The notes under the pieces are model-generated. The model did not search any database. It was given only the letters and a program-made list of their open reading frames with translations, and was not told the origin of the DNA. 62,569 nt of DNA from the NCBI GenBank assembly GCA_937983075.1, contig CALKAQ010000170.1, positions 1-62,569 on the forward strand. Direction: 5' to 3'. Positions 58,159 to 62,569 of this stretch are shown piece by piece (position 1 is the stretch's first letter; each line of letters starts with the position of its first letter). This DNA comes from an uncultured bacterium. GTDB lineage: Bacteria; Bacillota; Limnochordia; DTU080; JAAYLA01. Both the position numbers and the translations under genes were made by a program.

Positions 58159-60639
58159 ATGACGGAGCATTACGCATTCGATGAGTTAGAGCGCAAGTGG
58201 CAGGCGTATTGGGAGGAGCAAGGGCTCGACCGGGTGACGGAAGATCCGGAAAAACGCGAGCGCAAGTACTATTGCCTTGAGATGTTTCCGTACCCTTCCG
58301 GACGCCTCCACATGGGTCACGTGCGCAACTACTCCATCGGCGATGTCGTCGCAAGGTTCAAGCGGATGCGGGGATGGAACGTCTTGCACCCGATGGGGTG
58401 GGACGCCTTCGGTCTGCCCGCCGAAAACGCAGCGATTCGAAACAAAATTCCGCCCGCGAAGTGGACGTGGGACAACATCGCGGCGATGCGGGAACAGCTC
58501 AAAAGGCTCGGCATCAGCTACGCTTGGGATCGTGAAATTTCGACGTGTCATCCGGACTACTATCGGTTTACACAATGGCTGTTCCTGCAGCTCTACAAGC
58601 GAGGACTCGCCTACAAAAAGCATTCGGCCGTCAACTGGTGTCCGTCTTGCCAAACGGTCTTGGCGAACGAGCAGGTTGTCGCCGGCGCCTGCGAACGGTG
58701 TGACACACCGGTCAAGCAGACTGATCTCGAACAGTGGTTTCTCAAGATTACCGCCTATGCGGACCGTCTGCTGGAAAATCTCGACCGATTGGACGGCTGG
58801 CCCGAGCGTGTAAAAATCATGCAGAAAAACTGGATCGGCAAAAGCTACGGGGCCGAAATTCAGTTTCCGATCGTCGGGCACGACGAAGTGCTGCGCGTTT
58901 TCACCACGCGTCCGGACACGCTGTATGGCGTTACATACATGGTCGTCGCGCCGGAGCATCCCATCGTGCAAAAGCTCATTGCCGGCACTGAGCGTCAGGC
59001 TGAAGTTGAAGCGTTCATCGAACGGGTTGCCCAAAAAGACATCGAAGCGCGCACGGCCGACGAGCGCGACAAAGAAGGCATTTTCACCGGAGCGTATTGC
59101 CGAAATCCGGTGACGGGCGAAGAAATTCCGATTTATTTGGGCGACTACGTGCTGATGGGGTACGGCACGGGAGCCATCATGGCCGTACCGGCGCATGACG
59201 AGCGTGACTTCGCGTTTGCCCAAAAGTACAACCTGCCCATTCGACCGGTGATTTTGCCCGAAGGAGCGTCTTTGTCTGATCCTTTCACCGAGGCGTACAC
59301 CGGCGAAGGCAAGATGGTAAACTCGGGCCCGTACGACGGCATGTCGAATGTCGAGGCGTGGACGAAAATCGCCGAAATGCTCGAAGAACGGAAAATCGGC
59401 GAGCGCCGCGTTCAGTACAGGCTGCGGGACTGGCTCATTTCACGGCAGCGTTACTGGGGTGTGCCGATTCCGATTATTTATTGCGATGCCTGCGGCACTG
59501 TACCCGTGCCGGAAGATCAACTGCCGGTGCTTCTTCCGGAAGATATTGAATTCCAGCCGAGCGGTCGATCTCCGCTTCTCGAGCGCGCGGATTTCGTCCA
59601 GACCACGTGTCCGCAATGCGGCGGCAGCGCACGACGCGAAACGGATACCATGGACACGTTTGTCGACTCTTCATGGTATTTCCTGCGGTTCACCGATCCA
59701 CACAACAAAGAGGTGCCGTTTGATCGCGAAAAGGCCGACTACTGGATGCCGGTCGACCAGTACATCGGCGGAGTCGAGCACGCCATCCTGCACCTTTTGT
59801 ACGCCCGCTTCATCCAGCATGCCTTGTATGACATGGGGCTCGTCAGCGTAGAGGAGCCGTTCAAGAATTTGCTCACGCAAGGCATGGTGCTCAAAGACGG
59901 GGCGAAGATGTCCAAATCGAAAGGCAACGTGGTTGATCCTGAGCAGATCATTGCACAGTACGGCGCGGACACCGCACGGCTGTTCATTCTCTTCGCCGCT
60001 CCTCCGGATCGCGACCTCGATTGGAGCGAGGCGGGCGTCGAAGGCTCGTTCCGTTTCCTCAATCGCGTCTGGCGGTTGATCGCGCCGCTCGGTCCAGAGC
60101 TCAGCGGTGTCGAGGCGACCAAGGCGGGGGCGGAGCTTGACGGTCCGCACAAGAAAATGCGGCACGAGATTCACCGCGTGTTGGCGAAAGTGACGGAAGA
60201 CATCGAAGTGCGTTTCCATCTGAACACTGCCGTGAGCTCGATCATGGAGCTCGTCAACGAAATTTATGCCTATAAAGAGCGGGAGGACGCTCGACCGGAC
60301 GTCCTCAAAGAGGCCGTGGAACACGTGACGCTCATGTTGGCTCCGTTCGTGCCGCATCTGGCCGAGGAATTGTGGCGCAAGCTCGGACGCAGCGACAGCG
60401 TACACCGGCAGCCATGGCCAGAGGTTGATCGTGCGGCTGCGGCGGCCGACGAAGTGACCATTGTGGTGCAAGTGAACGGCAAGGTGCGGGACCGTTTGGT
60501 CGTCGCTGCCGATCTCGACGAAGAAGCGACGCGTGAAGCCGCGCTTGCGCTGCCGCGCATCCAGGAGCTGACCGCTGGCAAGCAAGTTCAACGCGTGATC
60601 GTCGTACCCGGCCGGTTGGTCAATGTCGTCGTGAAGTAG
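58159..60639 (+). CDS. leuS: Leucyl-tRNA synthetase
   Basis: 826 residues, full length for bacterial LeuRS. HIGH motif in PYPSGRLHMGHVRN, a zinc-binding-like segment CPSCQTVLANEQVVAGACERC, the CP1 editing domain with the conserved Asp region (TYMVVAPEHP; AVPAHDERDF), WYFLRF, then MSKSKGNV (KMSKS), and the C-terminal anticodon and leucine-specific domains (VNGKVRDRL). It charges tRNA-Leu and clears mischarged norvaline/isoleucine. ATG after GGGAGGC. No T-box is seen upstream. It is followed by a hairpin. Confidence 0.97.
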   Translation: MTEHYAFDELERKWQAYWEEQGLDRVTEDPEKRERKYYCLEMFPYPSGRLHMGHVRNYSIGDVVARFKRMRGWNVLHPMGWDAFGLPAENAAIRNKIPPAKWTWDNIAAMREQLKRLGISYAWDREISTCHPDYYRFTQWLFLQLYKRGLAYKKHSAVNWCPSCQTVLANEQVVAGACERCDTPVKQTDLEQWFLKITAYADRLLENLDRLDGWPERVKIMQKNWIGKSYGAEIQFPIVGHDEVLRVFTTRPDTLYGVTYMVVAPEHPIVQKLIAGTERQAEVEAFIERVAQKDIEARTADERDKEGIFTGAYCRNPVTGEEIPIYLGDYVLMGYGTGAIMAVPAHDERDFAFAQKYNLPIRPVILPEGASLSDPFTEAYTGEGKMVNSGPYDGMSNVEAWTKIAEMLEERKIGERRVQYRLRDWLISRQRYWGVPIPIIYCDACGTVPVPEDQLPVLLPEDIEFQPSGRSPLLERADFVQTTCPQCGGSARRETDTMDTFVDSSWYFLRFTDPHNKEVPFDREKADYWMPVDQYIGGVEHAILHLLYARFIQHALYDMGLVSVEEPFKNLLTQGMVLKDGAKMSKSKGNVVDPEQIIAQYGADTARLFILFAAPPDRDLDWSEAGVEGSFRFLNRVWRLIAPLGPELSGVEATKAGAELDGPHKKMRHEIHRVLAKVTEDIEVRFHLNTAVSSIMELVNEIYAYKEREDARPDVLKEAVEHVTLMLAPFVPHLAEELWRKLGRSDSVHRQPWPEVDRAAAAADEVTIVVQVNGKVRDRLVVAADLDEEATREAALALPRIQELTAGKQVQRVIVVPGRLVNVVVK

Positions 60640-60670
60640 CGCCGCTGGCCCTATTCATACGCTGAATTAC

Positions 60671-60710
60671 ATTTCCGGGCCGGGAGGAATGCCGCTCCCG
60701 GCCTAGAAAT
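60671..60710 (+). terminator. Hairpin after leuS
   Basis: Core arms GGCCGGGAG and CTCCCGGCC, extended by ATTTC/GAAAT with a few mismatches, without a U-run. Probably ends leuS transcription or forms a barrier before comEA. Confidence 0.6.
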
Positions 60711-60785
60711 GTCTTCGTGAAAACGTTCGGTTTCTCGCCAGCGTCGAAGCCAAACCGTGCTCTTGAGGGGTCAGGAGGTCGGAAC

Positions 60786-61358
60786 ATGATCGACTTTCGC
60801 CGCTTGGAGCACGTTTTTTTATGCTTACTCGTCGTCATGGCGCTTCTTGTCGGTGCAGCACGTCTCATCGTCCATCTGTCCCGGCCTGAAGTTCAGCTCA
60901 CGCTGGCGGCCGGAGCCGCCGCAGACCATCATGAAGCGCCGGAAATCGGAAAAGCCGAAGGAGCGGGGCTGAAAGGATCGGTTATGGCGGCGTTGACGCC
61001 GTTCCCGATAAGCCGTTTCGGAATGCTGCCTTATCATGTCGGCGTCGGCTGGAACCGCATTGTCAACGGAACTTCCGCTGTCCAATTCGACGAAACCGGG
61101 ACGGAGGCGGTGCGAGAAAACTCAACCGACGTGACTGGCATAACGCCCGACGGACGCGTCGATATCAACCGGGCAACGGTCGAAGAGCTGCAAACGCTGC
61201 CAGGCATCGGTCCGGCGCTTGCCGCTCGCATTCTCGAACTGCGCGAGTATCGGGGAGGCTTCGTCTATCCCGAAGAACTTCTCGATGTCAGCGGCATCGG
61301 CCCGGCCCGCTATGAGCGATTGAAGGACCTTATCGTCATCGGTCCCTGGGAACCATGA
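60786..61358 (+). CDS. comEA: ComEA-like competence protein (DNA-binding HhH)
   Basis: 190 residues: N-terminal membrane anchor (~12-35), a ~95-residue linker, then a helix-hairpin-helix pair (VDINRATVEELQTLPGIGPALAARILELR ... GIGPARYERLKDLIV) that binds double-stranded DNA without sequence preference. It holds incoming DNA at the cell surface and passes it to ComEC. The linker between anchor and HhH is longer than in Bacillus. ATG after CAGGAGGTC. The stop overlaps the comEC start (ATGA). Confidence 0.93.
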   Translation: MIDFRRLEHVFLCLLVVMALLVGAARLIVHLSRPEVQLTLAAGAAADHHEAPEIGKAEGAGLKGSVMAALTPFPISRFGMLPYHVGVGWNRIVNGTSAVQFDETGTEAVRENSTDVTGITPDGRVDINRATVEELQTLPGIGPALAARILELREYRGGFVYPEELLDVSGIGPARYERLKDLIVIGPWEP

Positions 61359-62569
61359 TTCTCGGCTCTGCAGCGTCAGCTCCGGCCTTGGCGTGGTTTG
61401 CTGCCATCGCGCTGGGCGTTGCATTGCAGTCTGTGTTCTCTTTTGCAGCGCGGGACTGGATCATCGCGGGCAGCGTGGTGGCCGTGTGCTGGTGTGTTGT
61501 ACGTTTTCGACGCCGGTCGTCGGCTTCAGTTTTGCTCCTCGTTTTGTGGGCAATCGGCAGCGGTTGGTGGACGTATCAGCACCAGGAAAGACAGCAGGCG
61601 TGGCTCGCTGCGTTGCCTGAAGGCAGCGGAGCGTGGGAAGCTCGGGTGATTGCCGTTCCGCCGGATGACGGTGTGAAGCAGGAGTGGCTGGTGCGTCCGG
61701 CAACTTTGCCGGGGCTCCGGCATCGCCCGCCGCTCGTGGTCGTTAGGCCGTCGGAATTCGTCACGCGGGATGTTTCTCAAGAGCAGCTCGATCACGTTCG
61801 TTCAACCATGCACAGCCTTGCCGTCGGCGACTCGGTTTTCATTCAAGGGACGTTGACGCACCCGAATCCCGCAGGCAATCCGGGAGAATTCGATTTTCGC
61901 TCCTACCAGCTGCGCCAGGGAATCGTCGGCACAGTTTACGCCCAACGGATAGAACGCCTCGGTGATCGAGACGCCTTCCGCTGGACGGAACGGCAAACAG
62001 CCGCCGTTCAGTCGTGGATGCATGCGGCGCGCATGTGGGTGCGAAGGGTCATCCTCGAGAACGCTTCGGAGCGTTCCGGTCCGGTGCTGTTGGCCATGCT
62101 CACGGGCGACCGCAGTGCCGTCGATCCCGAGGTGGAAACAATCTTCCGGCGGACGGGGATAAGCCATTTGATGGCTGTTTCCGGTGTGCACGTCGGACTG
62201 GTTGCGAGCTTGGCGCTTGTCGTCAGCCGTTTTATCGGCTGGCGGCGCTGGGGCAGCGTCGCACTGGTGGTACCTTGGATCGTGTTTTATGTTCTTCTTG
62301 CAGGCACCAAACCTTCGGCGCTGCGAGCGGGTATCATGGCCGTATGCGGCTTACTGGCGTTTACGTTGGGACGGCGCACGAGTTCCCTTCAATATTGGGC
62401 GCTGGCGGGCGGCTTGTTGTTGATGTACAACCCCTTCAGTCTATACGACGTCGGTTTTCAATTGTCATTTGCGGCTTCGGGAGCGATTTTGCTCTGGGTG
62501 CGCGCTGCGCGCACCATGGAAATTCCGGCCGGCTGGCGTGAGCGATTGCGCCTTTCGCTTCGGGTCAAT
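61356..62569 (+). CDS. comEC: ComEC/Rec2 DNA-uptake channel protein, N-terminal part (cut by window end)
   Basis: The frame runs from ATG 61356 (overlapping the comEA stop) to the window end, about 404 codons, without a stop. The N-terminus has two to three membrane helices, then an external OB-fold domain (~80-190) of ComEC type, then the competence domain beginning near residue 245 (TGDRSAVDPEVETIFRRTG, SHLMAVSGVHVGLVAS) with membrane helices up to the end. The protein forms the channel for single-stranded DNA in natural transformation; the metallo-beta-lactamase-like domain would lie beyond the window. Confidence 0.92.

Overview
The window is about 57% GC by eye and densely coded. It looks like a thermophilic or compost/soil-type aerobic member of the Bacillota that makes spores and probably has an outer membrane. 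Spore formation is indicated by a small acid-soluble spore protein (51883-52089). Firmicute-type families include DUF421/DUF4363, YlmA-like ABC ATPase and ComEA/ComEC. The outer membrane is inferred from one very large secreted protein (23761-30090): its last ~770 residues read as alternating amphipathic beta strands ending in Phe. Limnochordia-like lineages fit this combination, but the assignment is inference. TTG and GTG starts are common. I saw no rRNA, tRNA or CRISPR array.

Region 1 (1-10.6 kb). A kinase-fold phosphotransferase and a DUF5069 protein are followed by a minus-strand respiratory block. It runs ResA-CcdA fusion, SCO-PCuAC fusion, cysteine-less SCO-like protein, ba3-type oxidase subunits IIa, II and I, then DUF421 and an apparently frameshifted DUF4363. 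A NarL-type kinase/regulator pair diverges from it, and a Bcp peroxiredoxin follows. The proteins supply copper, disulfide chemistry and the oxidase itself. Heme A synthase (ctaA) is at 48.7 kb.

Region 2 (10.7-35.6 kb). This is an exported-protein island: purple-acid-phosphatase-like enzyme, GH76 alpha-mannanase, two paralogous FN3 proteins, a transposase-derived zinc-ribbon protein that has lost its catalytic acids, and a MacB/LolCDE-like ABC pair. Next come four consecutive DUF11-type exported proteins, the last being the giant predicted outer-membrane protein. A sorbosone-dehydrogenase-like beta-propeller, a DUF1080 protein and a LamG lipoprotein close the island. The four-gene DUF11/barrel unit is the most likely undescribed system here.

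Region 3 (35.7-43.1 kb). YlmA-like ATPase, a small membrane protein, a vitamin B12 uptake operon (btuFCD) with promoter, cobalamin riboswitch and terminator all readable, a serine hydrolase of the class A beta-lactamase fold, and a site-2 protease with CBS domains.

Region 4 (43.1-62.6 kb). Mainly housekeeping and regulation: an exonuclease-polymerase of family A, quinone oxidoreductase, SRAP protein, TPR protein, ctaA, truncated hemoglobin, glutaredoxin-like protein, TIGR01777 epimerase, SASP, MscS channel, a second NarL-type two-component pair whose kinase seems to start at an AUC codon, an MFS transporter, a Doc/Fic-like pair lacking the catalytic His, leuS, comEA and the 5' part of comEC.
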